64,000 nucleotides of DNA from contig NC_054688.1 of the NCBI RefSeq assembly GCF_011074885.1, positions 1,550,001 through 1,614,000 on the forward strand. The letters are read 5' to 3'. Shown here piece after piece: positions 1 through 9,958 of the stretch (positions within the stretch are counted from its first letter, which is position 1; the number at the start of each line of letters is the position of its first letter). Source of the stretch: Brettanomyces bruxellensis. Lineage: Eukaryota; Ascomycota; Pichiomycetes; Pichiales; Pichiaceae. The position numbers and the translations under genes are program-made. A model generated the notes under the pieces. That model did not search any database and had not been told where the DNA came from. It was given only the letters and a program-made list of their open reading frames with translations.

Positions 1-353
1 TCCTGCTGCTGCTTCTGCTGCAGTTGAAGCTGCATTTGCAGCTGGTACCTGGTCTCAGAGTAGTAATTCTGCGCCTGTGCCACCGGAACAGCCGGAACAG
101 CCCGCTGGAATGCCCGCTGGTATCCCCGTTGGCATAACTCTGCCGTGTTGTTCCCCCGCTGGTAATTGTGACAGTTGCCAACGCTGAAATTATTCTGGTG
201 CAAACAACGTTGTTGCAACTGCTGCTGTGGCTGAGGAGGCATCTGTGGCTGTGCTCCTGCAACGAATCCGTGCGCAATCTGGTATCTGCGGAATGTCTTC
301 ACTGCCCGGTCGATGTCTAAGTATTGGTCTTCGAAAGCTGTGGCTTGCGACAT
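1..353 (-). CDS. Partial Gln-rich protein, unidentified (N-terminal part)
   Basis: An open frame on the minus strand starts with ATG at 353 and runs off the left edge, giving at least 117 residues with no stop. The first 35 residues are mixed and probably helical (they begin MSQATAFEDQYLDIDRAVKT); the rest is rich in Gln, Asn and Pro and ends at the edge in Gln runs encoded by CAG/CAA codons. Gln-rich low-complexity segments are common in yeast transcription and mRNA-decay factors, but nothing here identifies a family. The plus strand is also open from the left edge to about 187 with a Pro-rich translation. I prefer the minus frame because it has an ATG and a non-repetitive N-terminus. The call depends on sequence to the left of the window. 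Confidence 0.5.
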   Translation of the reverse strand, partial: MSQATAFEDQYLDIDRAVKTFRRYQIAHGFVAGAQPQMPPQPQQQLQQRCLHQNNFSVGNCHNYQRGNNTAELCQRGYQRAFQRAVPAVPVAQAQNYYSETRYQLQMQLQLQQKQQQ

Positions 354-1609
354 GTTGCAAATCTGGTGTAAGGAGGCGTTGTAGAGCTATCGAAGTGGAA
401 AACGTGAAGTTGGAAGATGGAAGACGTGGAAAACGTGAAAAGGGCGAAAAGACAATGTGTCAGGATGTCAAGATGTGGATCAGATGCCCTGTGATGCGTC
501 GCCGAGTCAATATTATGGCAACCTATGCTATGGATACAAGTGAAAAAAAAATGAATATGCAGGAAATGTGAGATCAAAGCAATTTGGGCTCTGGATGGGT
601 TTCAGCAGGTGTCCACAAGTACAGTATTGCACATGGGCTTGGCAATTGTGAGAAAAATAGAGAAAGCGAAGAATATGACACGCGATGGTGACAATTTGGC
701 AATAAAGATATTGGATCCAGGTGGAGAACGCAGAGATGATATGTGCATCCTTTTAAGCGATGAGAAAAAAAAAAATAATTTACTACCAAAGTAGGGGTCG
801 AGATGAAAAATGGACAACCGAGATTAAAAAAAAAAAAAAAATACGGACAAAAATTAATTTTATGGAAACAACGCTGGCCTCCTTTTGTGTCGTTCGTTTC
901 TAGACTGCTCCCAAGGGGATCTCGAATTTTTACTCGTTTCTGTTTCTATCATGGTGGACTACTTGTGCTACTCGTAAATGTTGTTTAATATGAAAAAAAT
1001 CCTTTTCTGATGACACTTTGCCCTCTTTTGTGATCTTCCGAATTCGCCCATTCTCATTGTATATACATTCTCGCACCTGCAACTTTAGGAAAGGTGTCTT
1101 TTCCAGGATCGCGTCGTCCACGCATAAATTACATAAAACTGGCTTGGCTTGTTATTTTCCTATTTTTGATTTTATCAATTCCTGCTTCTGAGTTTATTTA
1201 TTTCCTGCCTCTGATTTTATTCATTTCTTCTTTTTTGTGTTTGTTTCTTCCGGCCCATTTTCTTTGTCTCGCCTTACTTTTTTTTTGTCCTCGTACGTTC
1301 TCCGTTTCACCTCCTCTGCCGTTTTTCCCGCGATATGATTGGCCAAACACACCCACCAAGCCATTTGCACCCACACCGTTGGGTGATTTGTCTTTTTTTC
1401 TCGTCTAACTGTGCTACGGTACATTCTGGAACGATCGGTCTGTGTTTAAGGACTGTATACCCCAAGTGGGAAATAATAGAGATGCAAAAAAAAATCCAAA
1501 AAAAACAGTAAGCAAAGAAATACTTAAAAATATATATGGCACACGGTTTCTGTCACGTGATCCTCGCGTGTCTAAAGCGCACAATGTAAATTCTTTTCTG
1601 ATCGATGAC
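354..1609. other. Intergenic, no gene recognised
   Basis: This stretch separates two minus-strand genes, so it should hold the 3' end region of the coiled-coil gene and the promoter of the left-edge gene. It contains poly-A runs near 766 and 826 and a long pyrimidine-rich plus strand from about 1140 to 1400. The short open frames show no domain or composition suggesting a gene. Confidence 0.6.
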
Positions 1610-3037
1610 TTAATGTTTCTGGCCATCTTGCTCGTACAATTTGACCAAATTTTCCAACCTGCGACGTTCCGTGCGCTCCTTCTCGATCTCCTTCTCGAAA
1701 TCCTCGTTCATCTGCTTTACAATCTTCTTAAATTCCATTCTTAGAATAGGTGCACTGACAGCATTCGAATTGAAAGATCCAGAGTCAGAAGCCTGCGATC
1801 TGGGTGATTTTTGTAGATCCAGCTCATCTCCAGATTCGACAGACCTCGCCTGCCCATCTGAAAGTCTGTCGGGCTCCGAAGTTTCGCCTAAATGGTCCGT
1901 TCTAAGTATGCTTATTTCCATACTCTTCTCATGCAGCTTTTTCTTACACTCACCCAACTCAGAAAGCGTCTCACTAAGCTTCGTCTCAAGCTTTAATGAC
2001 TGCTGGGTCTGGTTTGTAAGCTGCTCGTTCGATCCCGCAAGCAGCTCCTGTGATTGGCTGAGTTTCAACCGGAGCTGATTCAGAGATTTATTGTACCTAC
2101 TTCTCTCGTCCTCGTATTGCCGTGCCAAGTACACGTGTGCAAACTGTAAATCGTTAAGTGCCGTCCTAAGATCGTCTATTTTTCCCCCGCTGCCCTTTGG
2201 TTTGGTCTCCGAAGAATTTTTGGCCTCTTTGCCCACTTCTCCGCCATTTTCCGACTTCATGCTTGGCTGCATAATCGGCGATTCGCGTCTTCCATCCACA
2301 CTTGAGCTCGGGGTTAAAGCAAGACCTTGAACCAACTTCGCAATGCACTCTTTACACCAGTTGATCCGACCAATGAAATTCTGCATCGTCTGGAGATCTG
2401 GCTGAGGAACTGTAATCCCGTGCTGTATCGAGAGCGATATCACACACGAAACAAGATCCTCCAGCGCTTTTTCAAGCCCACCCTGGCTTTTTCGCCCCAC
2501 AACTTCGATATTTTGCTCTATCGAACTCTGACTCGAAACCAAAAACTCCCTGAAGTATCCAAACTTCATCAATGCAGCAACATGCTGCGAGATCCGCCTC
2601 TCGCCCTCCTCAATCTTCCTGCTGGTCCTCTCCAACTCCGAATCCCGCTCCTCACCAATCCGGTTTCGAACCATCTGTTTTAACTGTGTCACGTGACCGC
2701 AAACCCTCTCGTACTCCTCATTCGACATCAGCTGCATCTCCTTGTGCTCCGCAAGGTACCTCTCCACGGCTGTGCAAGCCTCCACCGGGTCTACTCGGCC
2801 CTTGTTGCATGTAAGTCGCTTGGAAACGCCGTGACTGTCCAAAAAGAGGCTTCCTAGCTTGGAAACAACAGCATTCGCATCCGAGCTGATGTCCGTGTAC
2901 CCGTTTTTCACATCTCGGAGGTACTGGTGAACCAATGTGTTGTATATGCTGTCAGAAGAACTGAGATTATAGCGATGCAAAACGGTGTTTGCGTTCGCTG
3001 AGTTCGTTTGTCCGATTACGCGGCATGCTAGCGACAT
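1610..3037 (-). CDS. Coiled-coil protein of unknown function (475 aa)
   Basis: I do not recognise this protein. The frame starts at an ATG (3037). The N-terminal ~120 residues look globular (MSLACRVIGQTN...). Residues ~100-160 and ~290-370 are rich in Glu, Lys, Gln and Leu with heptad-like spacing, consistent with coiled coil. A Ser/Asp-rich low-complexity stretch follows at ~385-425, and the last ~45 residues form another strongly charged helix (KQMNEDFEKEIEKERTERRR). No membrane segment or signal peptide is visible. The layout (globular head, broken coiled coils, Ser-rich hinge, terminal helix) is typical of polarity, cytoskeletal or tethering scaffolds, but that is only an analogy. AAH1 lies upstream on the same strand. 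Confidence 0.8.
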   Translation of the reverse strand: MSLACRVIGQTNSANANTVLHRYNLSSSDSIYNTLVHQYLRDVKNGYTDISSDANAVVSKLGSLFLDSHGVSKRLTCNKGRVDPVEACTAVERYLAEHKEMQLMSNEEYERVCGHVTQLKQMVRNRIGEERDSELERTSRKIEEGERRISQHVAALMKFGYFREFLVSSQSSIEQNIEVVGRKSQGGLEKALEDLVSCVISLSIQHGITVPQPDLQTMQNFIGRINWCKECIAKLVQGLALTPSSSVDGRRESPIMQPSMKSENGGEVGKEAKNSSETKPKGSGGKIDDLRTALNDLQFAHVYLARQYEDERSRYNKSLNQLRLKLSQSQELLAGSNEQLTNQTQQSLKLETKLSETLSELGECKKKLHEKSMEISILRTDHLGETSEPDRLSDGQARSVESGDELDLQKSPRSQASDSGSFNSNAVSAPILRMEFKKIVKQMNEDFEKEIEKERTERRRLENLVKLYEQDGQKH

Positions 3038-3725
3038 TATATGCTGGAATTGTGCAATATGGCTGCAATATATGTCTCGTTTTGTGCCTGTGTGTGTTGC
3101 TCAATGATGCTGGCTGTGAACACTGCAAAATCTTGCTTGAAATGCCCTGGTTTATATGTTGGATCAACAGATCGTCTCAGATTCAGAAATGCATGCCGTA
3201 CGAAAATTTACAGACTGCTCTTATTTATTATTTTTATTTTTCTTACTCAGCTTCTCGATTAAGCGAGCACACGAAAAAGCGCGTTTAGGAGGCGGAAAAA
3301 ATTTTAGATAATCATCATTTCTCTATAATAAAATTCTGAATTTCGGATTTTCTGCTACCAGCAATTATTACGTCAACGATGAATAATGCAAATGCCGAAT
3401 TGGAACATCTAGCCAACAGTTCCACAATGCAACACGCGCGTCCTTCGGTATTGTGGGCCTGCGGCTGACCATTTCTGATACATGATTGGCTGTCTGCGCA
3501 TTAAATAGATACCAAAAAAAAAAGCAGACCTTCATCAGAGTTAGCAATAACTAGTGCTTTTACTAGTGTGTAGTGAAAAGCCGCATTGTCTGCACATTTC
3601 GGCCTGAGGCACACAATCCGCCCATAAATGCACTTGCCGCATTCGGCTATTTCCCGATGCTACAAGCAGTATTTCACAATTGGCCCTTTTCGCTGGTTCT
3701 TCCTCCTTTTTCCGGGTATCTCCCA
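3038..3725. other. Intergenic promoter region, no gene seen
   Basis: Holds the promoter of the coiled-coil gene and the 3' region of AAH1, both on the minus strand. A hydrophobic plus-strand frame across 2989-3288 lies partly antisense to the coiled-coil gene, matches no family I know, and is treated as chance. Confidence 0.5.
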
Positions 3726-4790
3726 CTAACCCAGCAAGGCCTCATATTTGTGGAAGCACTTGTCGATCATCGTATAGAGGTCGTTTTTTCTAGAATCGTC
3801 GATCACAGAACACCTCACAGAGTTGCGTGCAATCGTGATCCAGTTCTCAACACTTAAATTAAACGCATTCTGCACGGCCAGGTAATTATCCAAGATGTAG
3901 CCACCAAAATATGCCGGATCATCACTGTTGATTGAGAAGGGTACACCGCTTTCGAGAAGCTCTCTGATTGGCTCCTCTGAGACATCATCCACAACCTGTA
4001 GACGCTTGTTGGAAAGTGGACAGACCGTGAGTAGAATATCTCTCTCGGCAAGAGTCTTCATAATGACCGGATCTTCAACCGAGTGGATTCCGTGATCAAT
4101 ACGGCTCACCTTCAAGTATTTGAGTGCTTGCTCCACATATTCTGGGCCACCCTCCTCACCCGCATGAGAAGTGTAGAGAGATCCTTCTGGGTAGTTCTCC
4201 CGGCCGTATTTGTAGCACTCGGTGAACTTTTCCGGCAAGTTTCCGATTTCGGTCGAGTCCAGTCCCAAACCGTGGATCCAGCCTTTCTGGTAGTATGGCT
4301 TGAAATCCTTCATGGTTTGCAAGCTGTTGGCCACCGGCAAGTGCTTCAAAAGACACATGATGAGCTTTGTTGATATTCCAAGCTCCTTCTCTGCTCTGGT
4401 CAATGCATTTCTAAATCCATGAATCACAACATCCATACCGATTCCCCTCTCTGTATGTCCCTGTGGGTCGAAAAAGCACTCGACATGCTCCAAACCCTCA
4501 CTGTGGGCTCTGTTCAAGTACTCCCAGGCCAAATCCTCAAAGTCCTGCTCCTTCTGCAAAACTGACATGCCAACATAGTACAAGTCAAGAAAATCCTGGA
4601 GGTCCTTGAAGTGCTCGTATCTGTACGAGAGCTCTTCAACTGTCTTGGGGTAGCCTTCTGGAAGTTTCACGTTGTTCCTGCTGGCGAGTTTGAAAAGAAG
4701 TTCTGGCTCCAATGTTCCTTCCAAGTGAACATGATGCTCACACTTAGGAAGTTCTCTGAGAAAGCTTTCCATTGTACTGTCGACGGTCAT
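3726..4790 (-). CDS. AAH1: Adenine deaminase
   Basis: Converts adenine to hypoxanthine and ammonia in purine salvage; the yeast enzyme is cytosolic/nuclear and zinc dependent. The 354-residue protein has the metal-binding HxH motif near the N-terminus (CEHHVHLEGTLEP), the HAGEE motif, the CPLSN segment and the NSDDPAYFGG metal/catalytic segment in the expected order. The close match to fungal Aah1, including PEGYPK and LQDFLD blocks, separates it from true adenosine deaminases. I start at the ATG at 4790, which follows an A-rich leader and puts the conserved ELPKCEHH block about 12 residues in. An upstream in-frame extension to 4871 is possible but adds a Lys-rich tail not typical of the family. 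Length agrees with S. cerevisiae Aah1 (about 347). Confidence 0.93.
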   Translation of the reverse strand: MTVDSTMESFLRELPKCEHHVHLEGTLEPELLFKLASRNNVKLPEGYPKTVEELSYRYEHFKDLQDFLDLYYVGMSVLQKEQDFEDLAWEYLNRAHSEGLEHVECFFDPQGHTERGIGMDVVIHGFRNALTRAEKELGISTKLIMCLLKHLPVANSLQTMKDFKPYYQKGWIHGLGLDSTEIGNLPEKFTECYKYGRENYPEGSLYTSHAGEEGGPEYVEQALKYLKVSRIDHGIHSVEDPVIMKTLAERDILLTVCPLSNKRLQVVDDVSEEPIRELLESGVPFSINSDDPAYFGGYILDNYLAVQNAFNLSVENWITIARNSVRCSVIDDSRKNDLYTMIDKCFHKYEALLG

Positions 4791-5476
4791 TTTTTTTCTC
4801 TTTCCTGTTTTTTGTTTCTGTCCCTCCCTGGTATTCACACTTGTTGTAATGTATTTTCTTAAATGTATCAAACACTCAAGGCAGATCTGTCCGCATTCGG
4901 GAAAACACCTGGCTTATAAAGTTTTTTAAATTTTTTTTCTTAGGCATTGACCGCAAGAAAATTTTATCTAATGGAAAAAAAAAAAAAAAAAAAATTTAGT
5001 TGGTCGCTCTTCCTATTGTCTCTGTGCGTCTAATCTCAACGGTCGAAATTTTGGGGCAGCATTATATAGTATATTGCTATTTACTGCATTTGGTTGTGAT
5101 TTTATTCCGTTTATCATCATTTTTATCGTGTTTAATATATAATTGAGCATGAGTATTCTTAATTTTCCCCGTGCCTGCTTCCCAATCCCACATAATCACG
5201 TTAGCAATATCCAGCAATCTGTATCTTGTTGTAGTCACCATTTCGGCTTTCGCCGTGTCTACCTTATCAATGTGTCTTTTGACATATTTTATTTTCCCGC
5301 GGAATCCCCCGGATCCCGCCGCTTCGTGTTGTTGTTCTCTTCCATTTACAGGGCGGGGTATTTTCGCCACGTCTTTTCATAAAAAAGGCCAGCCCCTCAG
5401 GTTTAGCCAATTGCAATTGTTGAACATGCCTGTTTTGTTGTTGTCAGAGTATTGCACTTTAATCGATGGCCCATTA
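4791..5476. other. Intergenic, AAH1 promoter side
   Basis: Contains a run of about 20 A residues near 4974-4994 and AT-rich sequence. Frames on either strand (5077-5370 minus, 5171-5641 plus) lack family features, and the latter runs antisense into the next gene, so I do not call them. Confidence 0.5.
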
Positions 5477-6403
5477 TCAAGTATTCTTTTTCTGCAAGTC
5501 ATTTTCTGTATTTTGCGTCAAATGGTCTTGTACAGGGTTACTTTCGACAGGCAGCAACTCAATCATGCCCTGTTTCTTGCTTTGAAGTTCCAACCCCTGC
5601 ATGTAGGCAATTCCAATTTGATTTGTAAACCGGAAAAATAGTGTTCCAATTACAGGAATAGACTCAAGCACGTATATGCACACCCCTAGCATGAGCAATT
5701 GCCCCTCTTTTTGCTTGAGATGGTAGTATTCTGCTTGGCGACGCCGAAGCCGCTGAAGTCGGTACAATCTGGATGATCTTGAGTGTATATCTGCGAGAAG
5801 GTTGTTGTAAGCGGATATAACTGGGCCTAAAATAGGCAATATTTTGATAAAAGTGGCTGTAAGCATTGCGTAAATCGAAGAGACCCACCCTGAGATGTTA
5901 AAAACTTCAGCCGTGGGAGATGGAGGAACAACCCGCTGGAGTTTCCCCGGTATAACCACTCTTTCGTTACCTGTCAGACATAAAATGTGGTCAAACAGAC
6001 TGTTCATCTTTGGGGGAAGGATTGCGTCTGGGGGCAAAACGCAGTTTGTGATTGTCTGAGCCGCTTTAGATGCCTCGCTTCGTGTAGTTGTAAGGGCAAG
6101 CAAAAATCCCATCGGGCCTGCAGTGCAACACATAAGCAAAAAGTTGACTGGAAAAAGATAAAAGAAGCTGAAAAGTTCAAGGATGGTTTGTAGAAGGAGT
6201 GTGGGGAAGAAAGCTGAAATGTAAATGGGAAGAATGTTTTCCCAGTCCTCAAAAAAAATGACTATCCCTTTGAAAGGGTAATAAAGGCAATCTCCCTTTA
6301 GTAGAGAGCTATATGCCCCAAGGGCAACTCTAAAAGGCCTAAGGATTTCCATTTGTGCCCTGGTAACACAAGCATTAATCCAATCGTTGTAGAATGTGTC
6401 CAT
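5477..6403 (-). CDS. Multi-spanning membrane protein, RRT8/LDS-like
   Basis: The 308-residue protein starts at ATG 6403. It has several hydrophobic segments: ~45-60 and ~68-115 (PFKGIVIFFEDW, then a long apolar stretch to GPMGFLLALTTT), ~185-205, and ~245-270. A basic, Arg-rich connector lies between (SRSSRLYRLQRLRRRQAEYY), and the C-terminal tail is polar. The arrangement and the N-terminal LYYPFKGI segment resemble the fungal Rrt8/Lds1/Lds2 proteins (EI24/CysZ-like fold), which in S. cerevisiae associate with lipid droplets and the outer spore wall. That assignment rests on recalled similarity and is moderate. In S. cerevisiae RRT8 and LDS2 lie near RPS15 and NOP12, as here, which supports it. 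Confidence 0.6.
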   Translation of the reverse strand: MDTFYNDWINACVTRAQMEILRPFRVALGAYSSLLKGDCLYYPFKGIVIFFEDWENILPIYISAFFPTLLLQTILELFSFFYLFPVNFLLMCCTAGPMGFLLALTTTRSEASKAAQTITNCVLPPDAILPPKMNSLFDHILCLTGNERVVIPGKLQRVVPPSPTAEVFNISGWVSSIYAMLTATFIKILPILGPVISAYNNLLADIHSRSSRLYRLQRLRRRQAEYYHLKQKEGQLLMLGVCIYVLESIPVIGTLFFRFTNQIGIAYMQGLELQSKKQGMIELLPVESNPVQDHLTQNTENDLQKKNT

Positions 6404-7173
6404 TGTTGTTATGTGATATAATTTAATTGTGAGTAGAGAGGGAAAAGTGTGAGAAAAGTGAATATGAAGGAGAAGGAAAGGGATTTTAAAGAAGACATTT
6501 TAACTGATTATTTAAATTAATTTGAATTTATTGTATTTAATTTTATTTGTATTTAATTTTATTTTATTTGGATTTAGTCTGTTTGTATTTAACTTCATTC
6601 GAATTCTGTTTAACTCTAATTTAATTTTAATTCATTTTTATTTAATTATGATTTGTTTACCATTTCTAATTTATTTATATCCTATTTCCAATCCATTTCT
6701 ATTTTATTTCTATTCTATTTCTTTCTTCCATCCCTTTTATTTTTGTATATTTATTTTTTTATGTATTTATCTTGTTGACTATTCTAGCAATTTCGAAATA
6801 GAAGTCCTTGTTGCTTATATAAGAAGTATTTTTTTTGTCTTTTTTTCAGTCCTGGTAATAAATTTAATTCATGATGCTTTTTTCCAAGTAATGGTCTGCA
6901 AAATAACTTTACGCTTTTTTAGACAACCACCATAACATATATGAAATTCACATTTAACCTACTGATACTAGCTGATAGCAGCTAGATAACAAGTGAATAT
7001 TTTCATTATCGCAAGAAAACTGTGTTACATATCTACCGAAGGAAAGCATAGTGCTATTTGAAAATAAAATGCATTGCAATCATCATCTACAAATTTCTAC
7101 ACGCATACCTCGTGATGGATACTTTTAAAACATATATTAAGTGCTAATCGCTAACAGATACTGATCACAAGCT
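6404..7173. repeat. AT-rich spacer with irregular ATTT-rich repeats
   Basis: About 770 bases between two minus-strand genes. From ~6500 to ~6780 the plus strand is built from irregular units like TATTTAATTT and TATTTCTATT, a low-complexity T-rich tract. The 137-codon plus frame here is simply the Phe/Leu/Ile translation of that tract. The remainder holds the promoter of the RRT8-like gene and the RPP2 3' region. Confidence 0.55.
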
Positions 7174-7908
7174 TTAACCGAACAAGTCCATACCCATGTC
7201 CATGTCATCATCTTCCTCTTCCTCCTCTTCAGCATCCTCCTTTTCCTCATCTGCAGCATCATCACTTGATTTTCCATCAGCAGAAGCGGCTGGGGCAGCA
7301 ACCGAAACTGTAGAAAGCTTCTCCTGGCCCTGAGCAATAACATCTTCCACCTTCTTGTCTTTCAAAGACTCGATAAGACTGTCAATTTTAGCCTCATCGA
7401 TCTCTGCACCAGCAGCCTCGAGGACCTTGGTGACGTCATCCTTGGAAGGAGCCTCTTTTCCGGCCTTCGTCAAAAGAAGATAAGCAGCTAAATATTTCAC
7501 TGAATATTTTTTTGATGTTAGTATCGGTTCTTTATATCTGCGCGCAATTTAAGTGTGTTTGATACATGATTGGCACTTCGTCCGCCTGTATTCCTATTTA
7601 TAACAGTCTTGCTTCTTGCTTTCTCTCCTGACTCTCGCAAACTTCATGTTCCTCGTGATCCTTCGCTATTTAGCCCCCATTCCCATAAATGTCGTCCCCG
7701 TTTAAACATTTGTCCAACTCCTGACGATTCAAAGGCCAATAATTACCCCATTTCTGAAACCATTCAGCCTCATTTGCTTTTCAATTTCCTGTCCCCTAAA
7801 TATTGTAACTTGATGTACCTAATGCCGCATAACGACCAAACCTAACAAACAAGAAAATTCAACAAACGCATCCACCAAACTCGCCCAAAAACATCGTTTC
7901 TACTTACT
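7174..7908 (-). CDS. RPP2: 60S acidic ribosomal protein P2; intron splits the start codon
   Basis: Ribosomal stalk protein that recruits GTPase translation factors to the 60S subunit. The 108-residue protein has the P2 N-terminal domain (MKYLAAYLLL...), an Ala/Ser hinge, and an acidic tail ending DDDMDMGMDLFG, the conserved stalk tail. The main exon (7174-7499) begins with TG: the frame upstream reads GTG, not ATG, and is preceded by a splice acceptor (TTCAG at 7504-7500) and a TACTAAC branch point (7523-7517). A GTAAGT donor lies at 7907-7902, and the base before it is A (7908). Splicing joins ...CAACA|A to TG AAA TAT, producing ATG. CDS is therefore complement(join(7174..7499,7908)), with intron 7500-7907 (408 bp). 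Transcribed divergently from RPS15. Confidence 0.9.
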
Positions 7909-8548
7909 TGTTGCTATATTATATCTATATGTGATGCTTAAAATGTGCAAAACAGTCAAGCTTAGTTTCTTCTCCAGCTTCAACTTCAACGAAACATATT
8001 CCGTTACACTTTAAAGCGCACTTTTTTTTCATCCTGTGTATTTTTTATTTTTGTTTTTTCTCTCTCTTTCTGCCCCCTCCCTATTTTTGAACATGATCTT
8101 CCGCTTGCCGGTTTCCGCACCCTAGTCCCTTTCGAGCTTCTTTTTCCCGGTATTCTGAATTTTCATCTCTGTCATTTTTCCAATCCAGCTCGCGCTTTAC
8201 TCGCTTAATAAAATTCCCACAAGGTGTGAGGTGTAGATTGCACACGAAACTTTTTCTTACAGTGAAAAATTTTAGCTTCAGCCCGCAAGTGTCCCAGACT
8301 GCCTTCTTCCAGACGCAAAACCGCGAAATCCGTACGTGAGGACACTGGAATTTGTCTACTTACCGCGTAATGCACTTTTTCAACGTAGACATAAAAAAAA
8401 TCTTTAGGGTAAAAAAAAAGCTGAAGGAGAAAAAATAAAAAATTTGGATAGCATCAAATTGAACCACAAGAGACTTAACGCTTTCTGTTTTATAGTTATC
8501 GTGTTTTAAAGTTAACAACTATTGCCCATACATCACACATATAACAAA
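7909..8548. promoter_or_regulatory. Shared divergent promoter of RPP2 and RPS15
   Basis: Two ribosomal protein genes diverge from this ~640 bp region. It contains TTTAGGGT at 8403-8410, matching the Tbf1-type TTAGGG element used by many non-Saccharomyces yeasts for ribosomal protein genes; an RRPE-like TGAAAAATTTTA at 8263-8274; and poly-A/T tracts around 8027, 8394 and 8413 that would exclude nucleosomes. The 5' untranslated part of RPP2 exon 1 lies just above 7908 (minus strand). Motif roles are by analogy. Confidence 0.55.
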
Positions 8549-9582
8549 ATGTCTACCGTTGAGGGTATGTATAGAGAGGATTTGGTTGAAGGTATTGTTG
8601 AGTTTTGCTTTGCTGTCTAATGAAATTGGTTATTATTGCAATTTAGATACGGTTAGGATGATAAATCAGATGTTTGTGTTCACATGCACAAGAAATGAAT
8701 AGCAGTTGCAAGGGCACAAGTGCTGTGCCTCTTTGGGATGATGGATAGCATTATTTATCAACCGAATGTAGAATGAATTGGCAGGAAGAGGACAGTTATG
8801 AGATCAAGCTTCATATATATCATATATTGAACAGGGATATGGAAAGGGGTGAGACAGGCTTTGGGACAACAGAAAGGTGTGAAGAGTGTTGTTTTTCCAG
8901 GTGTGAATGCTTTGAACAAGTGTCTTTTGCCTGGAAAGCGACAAACTTGACATGCTATTGGTAGTATTTATTATGCTTAGTGTTGAGGAAACCAATCAAG
9001 ATGGAATGATAAACTGAAAACATATCTTGCACATTACAGATGTGAAGAGGTTAAATTGAAATGAAATTTACAAATATTGATGTAGGAATGGCATTGGCAT
9101 ACTCAACAGCAAATACCCAAAGGTACAAATAATACATTGAGTGCGAATTACTAACATTTCATTCCTTTAATACAGCTCGTAAGAAGAGAAGTTTCAAGTC
9201 ATTCTCATACAAAGGTGTTGAGTTGGAGAAGTTGTTGTCGATGTCCACTGAGGACTTCGCCAAGCTTTGCGGAGCCAGAATTAGAAGAAAGTTCTCCAGA
9301 GGTTTGGACTCCAAGCCTATGGGACTCATCAAGAAGATGAGAAAGGCTAAGTTGGCTGCTGCCAAGACTGGAAAGCCAGTTCTTGTCAAGACCCACTTGA
9401 GAAACATGATCATTGTTCCTGAGATGATCGGATCTCTTGTTGGAATTTACAACGGAAAGGTTTTCAACACTGTTGAGATCAAGCCAGAGATGGTTGGTCA
9501 CTACCTTGGAGAGTTCTCTATAACCTACAACCCTGTCCAGCACGGTAAGGCCGCTACTGACTCTAAGTTGAGGTTGTACTAA
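8549..9582 (+). CDS. RPS15: 40S ribosomal protein S15 (uS19), spliced
   Basis: Small-subunit protein of the 40S head near the A and P sites. Exon 2 alone gives 119+ residues matching Rps15 ([42 protein letters not shown]). The proper N-terminus needs a tiny first exon: ATG at 8549, five codons plus one base to 8564, donor GTATGT at 8565, branch point TTACTAAC near 9149, acceptor TACAG ending at 9175. CDS is join(8549..8564,9176..9582), 140 residues beginning [19 protein letters not shown], against 142 in S. cerevisiae. The intron is 611 bp (8565-9175); I saw no convincing snoRNA in it. As I recall S. cerevisiae RPS15 has no intron. Confidence 0.94.
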
Positions 9583-9958
9583 GCAAAGAAAGGAGAACAA
9601 ACTGGATATTTCACTTATATACTAATGCTCTGTGTTCATGCGTGAGTGAAGGTTGCTTTTTGTGTTCGTGACGCTGGCACTTTTTTTTATACTTTTTCTT
9701 TGTATGTACATCAAGAAAGTGCGTTTAATTATATTTACTGTGTGTAGTTTTGAGTCTGTGGCTACGTAGCTTCGCCTGGCTGTGCAGAAAGAATAGTTGA
9801 GGAAACATTAGAACTGGAAAATTGAAAAAAAAAAAATTTATGTGTGCACTAGTTACTATTTACATCCGTACCCCAGTTGTATCGTCCGCTCTGTATCGTA
9901 AGGCACCAACTGCTACCTAATATAGCTTTTTGCCCCATTTGCAAAATTACTGCCGTTA
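9583..9958. other. Convergent 3' region between RPS15 and DEP1
   Basis: AT-rich, with a poly-A run near 9825 and T-rich stretches suited to 3' end formation of both convergent genes. No gene seen. Confidence 0.5.

Noticed and set aside
1..187. Pro-rich plus-strand frame at the left edge
   Set aside because: It is the complement of the Gln-rich minus frame, has no start in the window and stops at 187.
5171..5641. 156-codon plus-strand frame with hydrophobic translation
   Set aside because: Overlaps the 3' part of the RRT8-like gene antisense, and the rest lies in AT-rich spacer; no family likeness.
8565..9175. Possible snoRNA in the long RPS15 intron
   Set aside because: ATGATGG and CTGA-like stretches exist but no well-placed C/D or H/ACA pair with a terminal stem.
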